From Pseudomonas umsongensis (GTDB lineage Bacteria; Pseudomonadota; Gammaproteobacteria; Pseudomonadales; Pseudomonadaceae), in the NCBI RefSeq assembly GCF_002236105.1, contig NZ_NIWU01000001.1:930001-994000 (forward strand): 64,000 nt of DNA, given 5' to 3'. The translations under genes were made by a program, and so were the position numbers. The notes under the pieces are model-generated. The model was given only the letters and a program-made list of their open reading frames with translations, was not told the DNA's origin and did no database searches. Below are positions 41,510 through 51,494 of the stretch, piece after piece; position 1 is the first letter of the stretch; each line of letters begins with the position of its first letter.

Positions 41510-43081
41510 TCAGGACACGCAACGCGCCTTGTCTTTCCAGTACTTTTCACGCACCTGACGGCGCAGCACCTTGCCCACCACACTGAGCGGCAGGGCCTCG
41601 ACGAACTGGATGGACTTGGGCGCCTTGAAGCGGCCCAGGCGACCCTTGACGTGTTCGATCAGCGCGTCGACCGACACGACCTGGCCATTCTTGAGGATCA
41701 CTTCGGCGTGCACCGCCTCACCCCATTCCTCATGGGGAATGCCCACGACGGCCGAGTTCAGCACCGCGGGGTGAGCATTGAGCGCCGCTTCCACCTCGAT
41801 GGCATACACGTTGAAACCACCGGTGATGATCATGTCCTTCTTGCGGTCGACCAGGTACAGGAAACCCTCCTGATCGATGTAGCCCAGGTCGCCGGATTTC
41901 CAGTAACCATTGTGGAACTCCTGCGCGGTGCCTTGCGGGTTGTTGAAGTAACCCGAAATGGTGCCCCGGGACCGCACCCACAGCTCACCCGTGGTGCCCA
42001 GCGGAACTTCCTGGCCATTGTCATCGACGATCAGGATCTCGGCGCCGACGGCGATGCGCCCGGCCGAGGACAGCTGCTTCTCGTTCTGGGTCAAGTGGTC
42101 GGCCTTGCCCAGCAACGCTACGGCGTGCAAACACTCAGTGGCGCCATAAATCTGCATGAAAATATTGCCGAAGCGCTCCTGGGCCTGGCGCAGTTTCGCC
42201 GGGCTCATTGGTGCGGCCCCATAGGCCATGGTCTGCAGTGAGGACAGGTCAAACTCGCGCGCCTCGGGCAATTCCAGCAGGCGATAGATCATGGTTGGCA
42301 CGAGCAGGGTCATGGTGACCTTTTCCGCTTCGATATTGCGGCACAGGCGAGCCAGGTCCGGGATGTTCTGGGTCAGGGTGCAGCCGCCGCGAAACAGCGT
42401 CGGCAGCAGGCCCAGCCCGGAGCCGTGGCTGATCGGCGCCATGTGCAGGAAGCGGGTATCCGGCTGATAGGGTTGCTCGGCTTCCAGATACATCGAATCG
42501 CGCAGCGCCATCCAGTTTTCGATGGTGTAGGCAACACACTTGCTCTGGCCGGTGGTGCCCCCGGTGAAGCGATAGACCAGGGTGTCCTTTTGTGTGTCGT
42601 TGTCGACGCCCGGATTGTGATCCGGCACGCCTTCGAGCAGGTCCCAGAAGTACAGCAACCCGTCACGCGGGTGTTCGGGAGGATCCATGCAGACGACGGT
42701 GATGCCTTGATCGTGAAGCGCATCAAAGTAACGATCGATCAACGCGTTTTCGATGAACACCACTTTTGGGCGCAGGAACTCTATTTGCCAGCGGTGCTCC
42801 TCGAACGCGTCGCGATAGTTCGCGTAGGCCGCGGCGGCGTCGCCCTTGAGCGCCGTCCAGGCATGGAACAGCGAGATGTTGTCGTTTTCCAGGATGCAGA
42901 GGTAGACATCCCCGCGGCACAGCCCAAGTCGCCCACGCAACATGTTGACGATGCGATTGGTCAGCGAATGGAATTCACGGAAGTTGTAGCGGCGATTGCG
43001 CTCGATGTTGACCAGGGCTTCCCGATCGCCGAACCGCACGGCCAGGTTACCGACCGTGTGTGCGAAGTTCATTATTGTCAT
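41510..43081 (-). CDS. Acyl-CoA synthetase (AMP-forming), copy 1
   Basis: 523 residues. The P-loop is YRFTGGTTGQSKC (about 170-182), then YGATECLHAV, YWKSGDLGYIDQEGFLYLVDRKKDMIITGGFNVYAIEVE (hinge and A8 motifs) and the catalytic lysine in GKVLRRQVREKYW. It activates a carboxylic acid to acyl-AMP and then acyl-CoA in the cytoplasm. It is the last gene of the leftward operon enoyl-CoA hydratase / thiolase / SDR / ligase. The protein at 57787 is very similar over the full length. ATG 43081 has GGAG eight bases upstream. The 85-base gap before it holds two GC hairpins. Confidence 0.92.
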   Translation of the reverse strand: MTIMNFAHTVGNLAVRFGDREALVNIERNRRYNFREFHSLTNRIVNMLRGRLGLCRGDVYLCILENDNISLFHAWTALKGDAAAAYANYRDAFEEHRWQIEFLRPKVVFIENALIDRYFDALHDQGITVVCMDPPEHPRDGLLYFWDLLEGVPDHNPGVDNDTQKDTLVYRFTGGTTGQSKCVAYTIENWMALRDSMYLEAEQPYQPDTRFLHMAPISHGSGLGLLPTLFRGGCTLTQNIPDLARLCRNIEAEKVTMTLLVPTMIYRLLELPEAREFDLSSLQTMAYGAAPMSPAKLRQAQERFGNIFMQIYGATECLHAVALLGKADHLTQNEKQLSSAGRIAVGAEILIVDDNGQEVPLGTTGELWVRSRGTISGYFNNPQGTAQEFHNGYWKSGDLGYIDQEGFLYLVDRKKDMIITGGFNVYAIEVEAALNAHPAVLNSAVVGIPHEEWGEAVHAEVILKNGQVVSVDALIEHVKGRLGRFKAPKSIQFVEALPLSVVGKVLRRQVREKYWKDKARCVS

Positions 43082-43166
43082 TATTCATTCTCCGTCCGGG
43101 CGTGTGGCTGCACGCCCGTTGCGATCATCGTCGCGAGTTTAACCCGGGGCATGGCCCCGGGAATAC

Positions 43167-44090
43167 TCAGGCCTGTTGAGCCTTGATAGCCGCCATGGCC
43201 GTGTCAATGAAAACCTTGACCTGCTGGTTGGCGTCGAAGCGTTCGACGGCAGTGCCCCAGTCGGTGATACGCGCGATGTTCGCCTCGATGGCTTCGGGTG
43301 TCAGGTCTTCGTTGCCGATGAATACCGGAGTGGTCTCTTCCATGCGCACGGCCGAGAACACACCGGCGCCGGCACCCAGGATCAGCTTGGTCGGTGCGTT
43401 TTCGCTGACCAGGAACAGCGCGCCCGGGGTTACCTGCTCAGGTCGGCTGGCCGCCAGCAGTTCGGCCGGCATTACGTCTTCGGTCATGCGCGTGGCCGCC
43501 ATCGGCGCCAGGGTGTTGACCAGGATGTTGTTCTTGCGACCTTCGATGGCGAGCATGTTCATCAGGCCCACTACCGCCATCTTCGCCGCGCCGTAGTTGG
43601 CCTGGCCGAAGTTGCCGAACAGGCCGGCGGCAGAAGTGGTCATCAGCACGCGACCGTAGTTTTGCTCGCGCATCAGGTCCCACACTGCCTTGGTGCAATT
43701 GATCGAGCCCATCAGGTGAACATTGATCACCGCATGGATATCGGCCATTTCCATCTTGGCGAACGACTTGTCGCGCAGGATCCCGGCGTTGTTGATCAGG
43801 ATGTCGACGCGACCGAAGGCTTCGACCGTTTGCTTGACCATGGCCTGGACTTGTTCGTAGTCGGCCACGTTAGCGCCGTTGGCAATGGCAACACCGCCGG
43901 CCTGGCGGATTTCCTCGACCACGGCCAGGGCCGCATCGGACGAACTGCCGGAACCGTCACGGCTACCGCCGAAATCATTGATCACAACCTTCGCGCCGCG
44001 CGCAGCCAGGTTCAACGCATGAACGCGCCCAAGGCCATTGCCGGCGCCGGTGACGATAGCGACGCGATCATCAAAACGAATGGTCATCAT
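43167..44090 (-). CDS. SDR, multifunctional-enzyme-type 3-hydroxyacyl-CoA dehydrogenase
   Basis: 307 residues from ATG 44090 (AGAGG upstream; ATG 44087 is equally possible). The start MTIRFDDRVAIVTGAGNGLGRVHALNLAARGAKVVINDFGG is that of the dehydrogenase domain of peroxisomal MFE-2 (HSD17B4) and its bacterial relatives; NNAGILRDKSF and YGAAKMAVVGL (Tyr-x3-Lys) follow. It oxidises (3R)-3-hydroxyacyl-CoA, fitting the MaoC-type (R-specific) hydratase at 55084. The usual fused hydratase and SCP2 domains are absent; the C-terminal tail is a short helical extension. It sits between the thiolase and the acyl-CoA synthetase in one operon. Confidence 0.88.
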   Translation of the reverse strand: MMTIRFDDRVAIVTGAGNGLGRVHALNLAARGAKVVINDFGGSRDGSGSSSDAALAVVEEIRQAGGVAIANGANVADYEQVQAMVKQTVEAFGRVDILINNAGILRDKSFAKMEMADIHAVINVHLMGSINCTKAVWDLMREQNYGRVLMTTSAAGLFGNFGQANYGAAKMAVVGLMNMLAIEGRKNNILVNTLAPMAATRMTEDVMPAELLAASRPEQVTPGALFLVSENAPTKLILGAGAGVFSAVRMEETTPVFIGNEDLTPEAIEANIARITDWGTAVERFDANQQVKVFIDTAMAAIKAQQA

Positions 44091-44174
44091 GTTTTCCTCT
44101 GGTGAAATAATAGTAGGTGGAGTGCGGCGCAGGAAATGCGTGGTTTCCTCGAAGACGCCGACCTCCATAAACGA

Positions 44175-45419
44175 TCAGGCGCGGCCGAAAATGCCGACGT
44201 GCTCGGTGGACTCTTCGACGCGCCACAGGCCGCCGCCGTTGCCTTGCAAGGCGATACGCGCGCCTTCGACCTGACGCGGACCGCAGTTGCCGCGCAGTTG
44301 CTCGACCAGTTCAAAGATCTGGCCGATGCCGGTGGCACCAATCGGATGCCCCTTGGATTCCAGGCCGCCAGACGGGTTGACCGGCAACCGGCCGCCCAGG
44401 GCGCTGTCGCCATTTTCCGCCATCACACCGCTCATGCCCGGCTCGCACAGGCCCAGGGCCTCGATCGCCAGCAGTTCGCCGACGGCGGTGGCGTCATGCA
44501 CTTCAGCCACATCGACATCTTGCGGGCTGATGCCGGCCTGCTCGAAGGCCGCCTTGCCGGCCAGGTGGGTGCATCCCTTGTCGAAGTCGTCGGCGGCACG
44601 GGCCGAGGCCGAGCGCACCACGCTGGCCAGGACCTTGATGGCCCGGTTCCTGTTGAAGCCGTATTTCTTCATGGCCGATTCAGTGCACAGGATCGCGGCA
44701 GCCGCGCCGTCGGAAATCGGCGAGCACATCGGCAGGGTGATCGGGTAGGTGATCGGCGGGGCGGCGAGGATTTCCTCGATGCTCATGGCATTACGGTACT
44801 GGGAGCGCTCGTTGTGCACTGAGTGGCCGTGGTTCTTCGAGGATACGGCGGCCAGTTGACGCTGGGTAATGCCGTAGCGCTCCATCAGGCCGCCACGGCC
44901 CAGGGCGGCGTAGACGTCCATGAACGGGCTGTAGGGTTTTTCGGATTGCGAACCGGCAGGCGGCACGATGCCCTTGCCCATGCTCGCCAGGTAGTTCTTG
45001 TTTTCCTCGAAGGTTTCGATGTCCCAGGCAGACTCGAAGGCCGAGAACATCTTCGATTTGTCGCTGTAGAACATCTTTTCGGCGCCTACTGCCAATGCCA
45101 CTTCGGCAGCGCCGGCCTGCAACTGGGTCACGGCCAGGTTAAAGGCATGGCTCGACGAGGCGCAGGCCCCTTCGATGTTGAAGATCGGGATGCCGTCCAG
45201 GCCCAGCGGCAGCAGCGCCACTTGTCCACGGATCATGTGCTGGCCATCGAAGTGGCCCTGGGTGCAGTTGCCGAAGAAACCGACCTGAATCCACTTTCGG
45301 TCGCAGTCGGCATCTTTAAGGGCGTCTTCCACTGCCCAGGCGGTCAGTTGCTTGATGGTCTTGTCGGTGTGACGGCCGAAGGCGGTCATGCCGACGCCGA
45401 CGATGTATACGTTTTCCAT
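44175..45419 (-). CDS. Thiolase-like protein, SCP-x/lipid-transfer type, copy 1
   Basis: 414 residues. The active-site cysteine lies in IEGACASSSHAF, followed by HDATAVGEL and GGLESKGHPIGATG, the three signatures of the SCP-x thiolase domain. There is no attached SCP2 domain. This class cleaves 3-ketoacyl-CoAs with branched or bulky ends, as in steroid and isoprenoid side-chain catabolism. It lies upstream of the SDR on the same strand. A second member of the family is at 51495, which differs enough to suggest another step or another substrate. Confidence 0.88.
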   Translation of the reverse strand: MENVYIVGVGMTAFGRHTDKTIKQLTAWAVEDALKDADCDRKWIQVGFFGNCTQGHFDGQHMIRGQVALLPLGLDGIPIFNIEGACASSSHAFNLAVTQLQAGAAEVALAVGAEKMFYSDKSKMFSAFESAWDIETFEENKNYLASMGKGIVPPAGSQSEKPYSPFMDVYAALGRGGLMERYGITQRQLAAVSSKNHGHSVHNERSQYRNAMSIEEILAAPPITYPITLPMCSPISDGAAAAILCTESAMKKYGFNRNRAIKVLASVVRSASARAADDFDKGCTHLAGKAAFEQAGISPQDVDVAEVHDATAVGELLAIEALGLCEPGMSGVMAENGDSALGGRLPVNPSGGLESKGHPIGATGIGQIFELVEQLRGNCGPRQVEGARIALQGNGGGLWRVEESTEHVGIFGRA

Positions 45420-45458
45420 CGTTACCTCGAATAGTCAGAAAAGGCAGGCGCAGGCCTC

Positions 45459-45560
45459 TGTAGGAGCGGGCATGCTCGCAATGGAGGTCATCGATCACGC
45501 GGGCTGTCTGTTTGCCCGCGCTGGCATGACGTTTTTCGCGAGCATGCTCGCTCCTGCAGG
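45459..45560. repeat. REP pair (BIME) within the leftward operon
   Basis: TGTAGGAGCGGGCATGCTCGC at 45459 and GCGAGCATGCTCGCTCCTGC ending at 45558 occupy the gap between the enoyl-CoA hydratase and the thiolase. Confidence 0.9.
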
Positions 45561-45570
45561 GGAGGCGTAA

Positions 45571-46344
45571 TCAGTAACCCTTGAAATCAGGTTTGCGTTT
45601 CTCGGCGAAGGCGCGCACGCCTTCGGCCATGTCGTAGGAGCGCTGGTGGTCGCGCAGTTCCAGCAGCTCCTGGCGCAATGCATCGGCGCGGGATTTGTCG
45701 CCGGCTTCGTCGGCGACTTTCTTCATCTTGCGCAGCACCAGCGGGCTTTTCCCGGCGAGCTTGTCGCCCAGGGCCTGGACGCGTTCGACCAGTTCGCCGT
45801 CGGCCACCACTTCGCTGACCAGGCCATAGTTCTTCATGTCCTGGGCGGGCAGGGCGTCACCGGTGAACAACATGTACTTGGCAACGTTCTCGGGGATCTT
45901 GCGTGGCAATACCGCGGCACCGCCGCCGCCCGGGAACACACCGAAGTTTGAATGGGCATCACCAAAACGTGCGCTTTGCGCGGCGATTACCAGGTCGCAG
46001 CACAATACGGCTTCCAGGCCACCGGCCAGGGCGAGCCCGTTGACCGCGGCAATCACCGGTTTGGGGAATGCGCGCAGCGCGTCGAAGAAGGTGACGATGG
46101 TGTCCAGCAGGTCTTTTTCGCCGGGCTGCGGGGTTCCGCCAGCCTTGAGGTCGGCGCCGGCGCAAAACGCCGCACCGGTGGCGGTCAGGGCGATCACCCG
46201 CACCTGATCGTCGTGTTCCCAGGCGTTCAGGCGGGCGGTCATGGCCTCCAGCATTTCACGGTTGAGGGCATTCATGGCTTTTGGACGGGTCAGGGTGATC
46301 CAGCCCACCTGGCCCTTGATGTCAAAAGAAACGGACTCGCTCAT
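45571..46344 (-). CDS. Enoyl-CoA hydratase/isomerase family protein, copy 1
   Basis: 257 residues from ATG 46344, with GAGG eight bases upstream. The oxyanion-hole segments are FCAGADLKAGG and AAVNGLALAGGLEAVLCCDLVIAA. At the first catalytic glutamate position of crotonase (normally xPE before LG.(I/L)PG) it reads GDAHSNFGVFPGGGG, a variant seen in several related hydratases. It is the promoter-proximal gene of the leftward operon, divergent from LAL regulator copy 2. It may be a hydratase, isomerase or hydrolase; context favours a beta-oxidation step. Confidence 0.85.
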   Translation of the reverse strand: MSESVSFDIKGQVGWITLTRPKAMNALNREMLEAMTARLNAWEHDDQVRVIALTATGAAFCAGADLKAGGTPQPGEKDLLDTIVTFFDALRAFPKPVIAAVNGLALAGGLEAVLCCDLVIAAQSARFGDAHSNFGVFPGGGGAAVLPRKIPENVAKYMLFTGDALPAQDMKNYGLVSEVVADGELVERVQALGDKLAGKSPLVLRKMKKVADEAGDKSRADALRQELLELRDHQRSYDMAEGVRAFAEKRKPDFKGY

Positions 46345-46508
46345 CTCCAATCCTCGATCTCATGCAATTGACGTTTCTGTCTGGATTGAAAATTACGCGA
46401 CTCCCGAGAGCGCTATCCCCCCCCCTTGCGGACGGGGCGAGCGCCGCTTCGTCTGTTGCAGGATAGGCGTCACATCCAGGCAACATGCCAAGGGCGGAGA
46501 AGTCAATA
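46345..46508. promoter_or_regulatory. Divergent promoter region: leftward acyl-CoA operon and LAL regulator copy 2
   Basis: 164 bases with a C9 tract at 46417-46425 and an imperfect inverted repeat (TTGCAGGAT...ATCCAGGCAA, 46454-46481). I do not find the AACCTG-N6-CAGGT repeat that lies beside LAL regulator copy 1. No confident -35/-10 boxes. Confidence 0.4.
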
Positions 46509-49220
46509 ATGCAGACAAATGTCATCAACGCCGGCGATCTACTGGTCGCCACCAAGTTCGCGCCGCCGCGCCTGAGCGCCCGGCACATTCCCCGTGCACA
46601 CCTGCTGAACCGCTTGCGCGAATCGCAACACTGCAGTGCAACCCTGATTACTGGCGGCGCCGGGTTCGGTAAAACCATTTTGCTCGCCCAATGGCGCCTG
46701 GAACTGATGAAGGCCGGGCTGGACGTGGCCTGGGTATCGTTCAGCCTCGATGACCGCCAGTTCGCCAGCTTCCTGTCCTATCTGCTGGCCGCCTTGCAAC
46801 GCCTGGGCATTGCAATGGATCAGGACTGGCTCAACAGCGACGGCAGCGAACAGTCGATCAACGCCTTGATCGCCCTGATCACCCACGCCGTACAAGACCT
46901 CGAAAGAGAGTTGCACCTGCTGCTCGACGATTTTCAACACGTCGAATCACCGAGCGCGCACCGCTTGATGCAGAAATTGCTCGATCATTGCCCAGGCAAC
47001 CTGCACATCACCATTGCCTCGAGGACCACGCCGCCACTGAGCCTGGGCCGCTTGCGCATGCAAGGGCATGTCGCCGAGATCGACACCGTCGAATTGCCGT
47101 TCGATGTCGATGAAACCCAGGCATTCTTCAAGCAAAACCTCAGCGTTTTGCCACTCACCGCCGACGAGGAACGCCTGATCCATGACCTGACCAGCGGCTG
47201 GCCGGCCAGCCTGCAGCCCATCGCCACCATGCTGCGGGTGCGGCCAACGCGGCGTTCGCAACTGCGTTCGATCCTGCGCAACTCGGCGGACCTGCAGGCT
47301 TACCTGACCGAGGACGTGGTGGCCTGCCTGCCGCCGCAGCTGCTGGAATTCATGGAAAAGGTCTCGATCCTGCGGCGCTTCAACGCTGAGGTCGGCGAAT
47401 TTGTCAGTGGCTGTCCCCATGCGCAGGACATGATCAAGCGCGCCGAGGATGAGAATCTGCTGATCCAGCGCATCGAATCAGACGACAGTACGCCCTGGTA
47501 TCGCTTCCATCCTCTGTTCGGCGAGTTTCTCAACCAGCGCCTGGCGGCCCGTGGCGAGGTGGTGGTGCAGGCGCTTCATCGGCACGCCAGCCAGTGGTTT
47601 GCCGAGCATGATTATCTGGTGGAGGCGGTGCGCCACGCCAATCTGGGCGGCGATCGCGATTACGCGGTCAAGGCCATGGAGCAAGCGGCGTCCAGTATCT
47701 GGAGCATGGCCTACACCAGCCCGATGCTGCATTTGCTCGAACGCCTGCCCCAGGACACGCTGTTCGCTCATCCGCAACTGTTCATCATGGGCTGCCTGAC
47801 CTATGCCTTCACCGCCCGGCCGGAAAAAGCCGAGCGCTGGGTGGAGCAGATCCGCCGCAGCGAAGCCTCACGCAACCCCGCGATCTCCTCGAAACTGGTG
47901 CTGGCCGACGCCGCGATTGCCCTGACACTGGATCAGCCGCTACGGGTCATCGGCCTGCTGGAACCGACCTTGCAGACGCCATTGGAAAACCGCTCGTTGC
48001 GCTACATCAGTCTCTCGGGACTGGCCACTGCCTATTTGTCGGTGGGGCGTGTAGATGACGCGCGCAAGCTCCATGAGCAGCACCCGATAGACCTGCAGTA
48101 TCGCGACAACGACATGGCCATGGTCTTCGAATCCACCCGGGCGCTGACCAGCCTGCGCGAAGGCAATGCACGCCAGGCGCAAAGCATCGGGGCCAGCGTG
48201 ACCGAGCGTGCCGAGCAAGCCTATGGACGCGATTCGGTTTCCGCCAATCTGTGCGCCGCCACACTCTGCGACGCTTATTACGAACTGGACCAGCTGGACG
48301 AGGCGTTGCGGGTCCTGGCCAACCGCAGCGGGATCCTGCGCTCATCCATGCCCGAAGTGATGGGCCGGGCCTCACTGTGTCGTGCGCGCATCACCTTGCA
48401 GCGCGAATCGGCCCAGGCGGCCTTGAGTTTCCTCGAAACCCAGGGCGCGCACTTTCACGTGCTGGGCCTGGACCGGTTGCTGGCAATGATGCTGGCCGAG
48501 CAAGTCCGGGTGCTGATTGAGCAGGGTGAAAGTCGTCGCGCCGGCGAACTGGTGACGCGACTGGCTGCGCTGGAGGCGGCCCAGCGGCCAAATGCCGAAA
48601 CCCGCGGGGAAATCAGTTGCCAGGTGGCGATGTCCAGGGTGCGACTGGCACTGGCCGGGCGTGACCCTGGCCTTGCGCTGGAACAGTTGCAGGCCGTCAG
48701 CGTCTATGCCGAGCAGTCGGCGCGGGGACGCACGCGGGTTCGCCTGCTTCTGCTCAGTGCCCTGGCGCACGACATGCTCGGCCAGCCAGAGCAGGCGTTG
48801 ACGTACTTGCAACAGGCCATGCAAGCGAGTGCCCGGATGGGGTTAGTGCGCACACTGCTCGATGAAGGCCCGGCGGTGCTCGCATTGCTGAATCAATGGC
48901 AAGGCGAAATCGCCCGGGACATTTCTGTCGCCGAGTATCTGGACGCGCTGCTCAACCGCGAAAACTTGCACGAGGTACCCGTGCAGGTAGCCGTTGCCCC
49001 CAGGAAGATGAACGACGGGCCACGAGCCACCCTGACCCCACGTGAGCTGGAAATCCTCGGTTTGGTCGCCCAGGCGATGTCGAACAAGCGCATCGCCCTG
49101 ACGCTCAACATCACCTTCGGCACCGTGAAGTGGAACGTGAAAAACATCCTCGCCAAGCTCGGTGTGTCGAGCCGCTACGCGGCGATCTCCCTGGCTCGCC
49201 AGCAAGGCCTGCTCAAGTAA
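46509..49220 (+). CDS. LuxR-family ATP-dependent regulator (LAL/MalT type), copy 2
   Basis: 903 residues from ATG 46509 (GGAG nine bases upstream). Layout equals the protein at 20284: VATKFAPPRLSARHIPR, Walker A GGAGFGKTILLAQW, LLLDDFQHVESPSAH, WPASLQPI, a TPR-like middle, and the HTH (LTPRELEILGLVAQAMSNKRIALTL, then GTVKWNVKNILAKLGVSSRYAAI). The two are clear paralogues. It stands at the junction of the leftward operon (45571-41510) and the rightward run (49335-55539), and most likely activates both on binding ATP and an acyl or acyl-CoA-like inducer. Confidence 0.9.
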   Translation: MQTNVINAGDLLVATKFAPPRLSARHIPRAHLLNRLRESQHCSATLITGGAGFGKTILLAQWRLELMKAGLDVAWVSFSLDDRQFASFLSYLLAALQRLGIAMDQDWLNSDGSEQSINALIALITHAVQDLERELHLLLDDFQHVESPSAHRLMQKLLDHCPGNLHITIASRTTPPLSLGRLRMQGHVAEIDTVELPFDVDETQAFFKQNLSVLPLTADEERLIHDLTSGWPASLQPIATMLRVRPTRRSQLRSILRNSADLQAYLTEDVVACLPPQLLEFMEKVSILRRFNAEVGEFVSGCPHAQDMIKRAEDENLLIQRIESDDSTPWYRFHPLFGEFLNQRLAARGEVVVQALHRHASQWFAEHDYLVEAVRHANLGGDRDYAVKAMEQAASSIWSMAYTSPMLHLLERLPQDTLFAHPQLFIMGCLTYAFTARPEKAERWVEQIRRSEASRNPAISSKLVLADAAIALTLDQPLRVIGLLEPTLQTPLENRSLRYISLSGLATAYLSVGRVDDARKLHEQHPIDLQYRDNDMAMVFESTRALTSLREGNARQAQSIGASVTERAEQAYGRDSVSANLCAATLCDAYYELDQLDEALRVLANRSGILRSSMPEVMGRASLCRARITLQRESAQAALSFLETQGAHFHVLGLDRLLAMMLAEQVRVLIEQGESRRAGELVTRLAALEAAQRPNAETRGEISCQVAMSRVRLALAGRDPGLALEQLQAVSVYAEQSARGRTRVRLLLLSALAHDMLGQPEQALTYLQQAMQASARMGLVRTLLDEGPAVLALLNQWQGEIARDISVAEYLDALLNRENLHEVPVQVAVAPRKMNDGPRATLTPRELEILGLVAQAMSNKRIALTLNITFGTVKWNVKNILAKLGVSSRYAAISLARQQGLLK

Positions 49221-49334
49221 CCGGATGCGGGCGTCAGCCCGCGCACCCTCCCGAGACGGGAGGCGCATGCGATGTCGGCCACCGCGCATGCTCAGGTCAG
49301 CATCGATTACCCGACCCGGTACAAGAGGAAGACC

Positions 49335-50480
49335 ATGAGTGATACATCCGCAGCATTCCTGAGTGAGCAGGAAATCATGATTCGCGACGCTGCCCGCAAG
49401 GTGGCGCAAGAAGTAGTGGGCGCCACCGCCGCCGAACGCGACCGCACGGGTGCCTGGCCCCATGCTGAGCTCAAGGCCGTGGCCGACCTGGGCTTCCTGG
49501 GCATGCAGATTCCCGAGGAGGCGGGCGGAGCGGGCATGTCCTTTCCGGAATACTGCCTGTGCATCGAGGAGTTTGCCGCCGCCGATGCCGGTTTTGCGAC
49601 CATTTTGCATGTTCATAATGGTATGACCGACATGCTGCATCGCTTCGGCACCGAGTTGCAGAAGCAGAAATACCTAGCCGGGATGATTAGCGGCGAGCTG
49701 ATTGCCGCCGGCCTGCTGACCGAACCCCAGGCCGGTTCCGACACCGCCGCGTTTCGCACCACGGCGCGCCGCGATGGCGACCATTACGTGCTCAACGGCA
49801 GCAAGCAGTTCATCTCCAATGGCAGCGAAGCAGGCATCGCCTTTGCCATCGCCGCCACCACCGAAACCACCGAAGGCCGCAAGGGCCCGAGCATGTTCAT
49901 CATCGACCCGCGTGAGCCCGGTTACATCGTCACGCGCGTGGAAAGCAAGATGGGCCAGCGCTCGGCGCATGTAGCGGCCATTCAACTGGATAACTGCCGC
50001 GTGCCGGCCCATAACCTGCTGGCGGAGGAGGGCACCGCTTACAAACGCTTGATGGCGACCCTGTCCGAAGGCCGTATCGGCATCGCCGCCGTGGCCGTGG
50101 GCGCCGCCCGCGCCGCGCTGGAAGCGGCGGTGAAGTATGCCAACGAGCGTGAAGCCTACGGTGCGCCGATCATCAAGTTGCAAGGCGTGGCGTTCGACCT
50201 GGCGGACATGGCCACCCAGTTCGAAGTCGCCCAGCACTACATGCTGCACGCCTCGCGCCTGCACTACGCCGGCGTGCCCTGCGCCAAGGAAGCGTCCATC
50301 GCCAAGCTGTTCGCCAGCGAAATGGCCGAGAAAGTCTGCTCCGAAGCGCTGCAAATTCATGGCGGCTACGGCTACCTCAGCGATTTTCCGGTGGAGCGCT
50401 ATTGCCGTGACGTGCGGGTGACCAAGATCTACGAGGGCACCAGCCACATCCAGAAGGTGATCATCGCCCGCAATTTGTAA
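49335..50480 (+). CDS. Acyl-CoA dehydrogenase, catalytic type A, paralogue of the gene at 30965
   Basis: 381 residues from ATG 49335 with AGAGGAAGACC upstream. Conserved blocks: [67 protein letters not shown] and KIYEGTSHIQKVII with the catalytic Glu. Its N-terminus (MSDTSAAFLSEQEIMIRDAARKVA) is almost the same as that of the 30965 protein, so the pair arose by duplication. It is the first enzyme gene after the regulator. Confidence 0.92.
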   Translation: MSDTSAAFLSEQEIMIRDAARKVAQEVVGATAAERDRTGAWPHAELKAVADLGFLGMQIPEEAGGAGMSFPEYCLCIEEFAAADAGFATILHVHNGMTDMLHRFGTELQKQKYLAGMISGELIAAGLLTEPQAGSDTAAFRTTARRDGDHYVLNGSKQFISNGSEAGIAFAIAATTETTEGRKGPSMFIIDPREPGYIVTRVESKMGQRSAHVAAIQLDNCRVPAHNLLAEEGTAYKRLMATLSEGRIGIAAVAVGAARAALEAAVKYANEREAYGAPIIKLQGVAFDLADMATQFEVAQHYMLHASRLHYAGVPCAKEASIAKLFASEMAEKVCSEALQIHGGYGYLSDFPVERYCRDVRVTKIYEGTSHIQKVIIARNL

Positions 50481-50563
50481 CGGGCGGCGTTCGTGTTCCT
50501 GACCATCGCACCCTGGGCACGGCCGGCATGCACCGGCCGGTGTCGCATCAGGAGGAGTTGAAT

Positions 50564-51364
50564 GTGACTGACAGTGCAGTGCTGTACGAAAAAATCGGCA
50601 AGACAGCGTTGATCACCCTGAATCGTCCGCACAAACGCAACGCGTTCGAAGCAGCCATCAATGAAGCCTTGCCCGTAGCCCTGATGACGGCGCGGGACGA
50701 TCGTTCGATTCGTTCCATCGTCCTGACTGGCGCTGGCGGGGCCTTTTGCTCGGGCTTTGACCTGGGTAGCCTGGAGGAGGGTGACGACCCCGCGTTTGCC
50801 GGACGCCAGCTGGTGCTGGGTTTTCATGAATGGTTCGCCAGCCTGGTCGACTTGGGCAAACCAGTGATCGCGGCAGTCGATGGCGCGGCCGTAGGGGCGG
50901 GGTTCTCGCTGGCGCTGGCCGCGGACTTCATGTTCGTTACGCCGCGTGCCCGGCTGCTGCCAACCTTCCTGAGCCTGGGGCTGGTGCCAGACCTGTCGAT
51001 GCTGTACGTGCTGCCCAGGGTGGTGGGGTTGGCCAAGGCCAAGGAACTGATATTTTGCGCCCGGCCGCTCGATGCACAGCAGGCACTGGCGCTGGGCCTG
51101 GCCCAGGCGGTCATTGACCAGGAGCAGTTGCTGGACAGCGCCTTGCAGTTCGCTCGCCAGTTCGATGACGCACCGCCCGATGCGTTAGGATTGGCCAAGA
51201 CCCTGCTCAACCGCTCGTTCGAGACCGACCGCCACGCGATGACCCAGTTCGAAGCCAGCGCCCAGTCATTGTGCGGGGCCAGTCGATACCATGTCGAAGC
51301 CGTGAACCGCTTCCTTGGCAAGCAAGGGTTGCCTTATCCCGGTGCGGTGCTGCCACAGCCATGA
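50564..51364 (+). CDS. Enoyl-CoA hydratase/isomerase family protein, copy 2
   Basis: 266 residues. The start is a GTG at 50564 with GGAGGAG six bases upstream; the nearby ATG at 50562 is out of frame. Oxyanion-hole segments: GAGGAFCSGFDLGS and AAVDGAAVGAGFSLALAADF. In the loop that normally carries a catalytic Glu it has LLPTFLSLGLVPDLSMLYVLPRVVG, lacking glutamate at the first position and resembling isomerase-type crotonases with an acidic residue in LVPD. It may be a delta-3,delta-2 isomerase or a hydratase; the neighbours are SCP-x thiolase and ACAD genes. Confidence 0.82.
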   Translation: MTDSAVLYEKIGKTALITLNRPHKRNAFEAAINEALPVALMTARDDRSIRSIVLTGAGGAFCSGFDLGSLEEGDDPAFAGRQLVLGFHEWFASLVDLGKPVIAAVDGAAVGAGFSLALAADFMFVTPRARLLPTFLSLGLVPDLSMLYVLPRVVGLAKAKELIFCARPLDAQQALALGLAQAVIDQEQLLDSALQFARQFDDAPPDALGLAKTLLNRSFETDRHAMTQFEASAQSLCGASRYHVEAVNRFLGKQGLPYPGAVLPQP

Positions 51365-51494
51365 AGCCCCAAAGAGGGAGGGGCAACCGGCCATGGGGCC
51401 TGCCTATCCTTGAGACTCAAGACCTGCCGAGCGCCATTGCCCGGCGCAGAACGCCCAGGGCGCCGGCAGGGTTTTCAATACTGAGGAGTAAGAC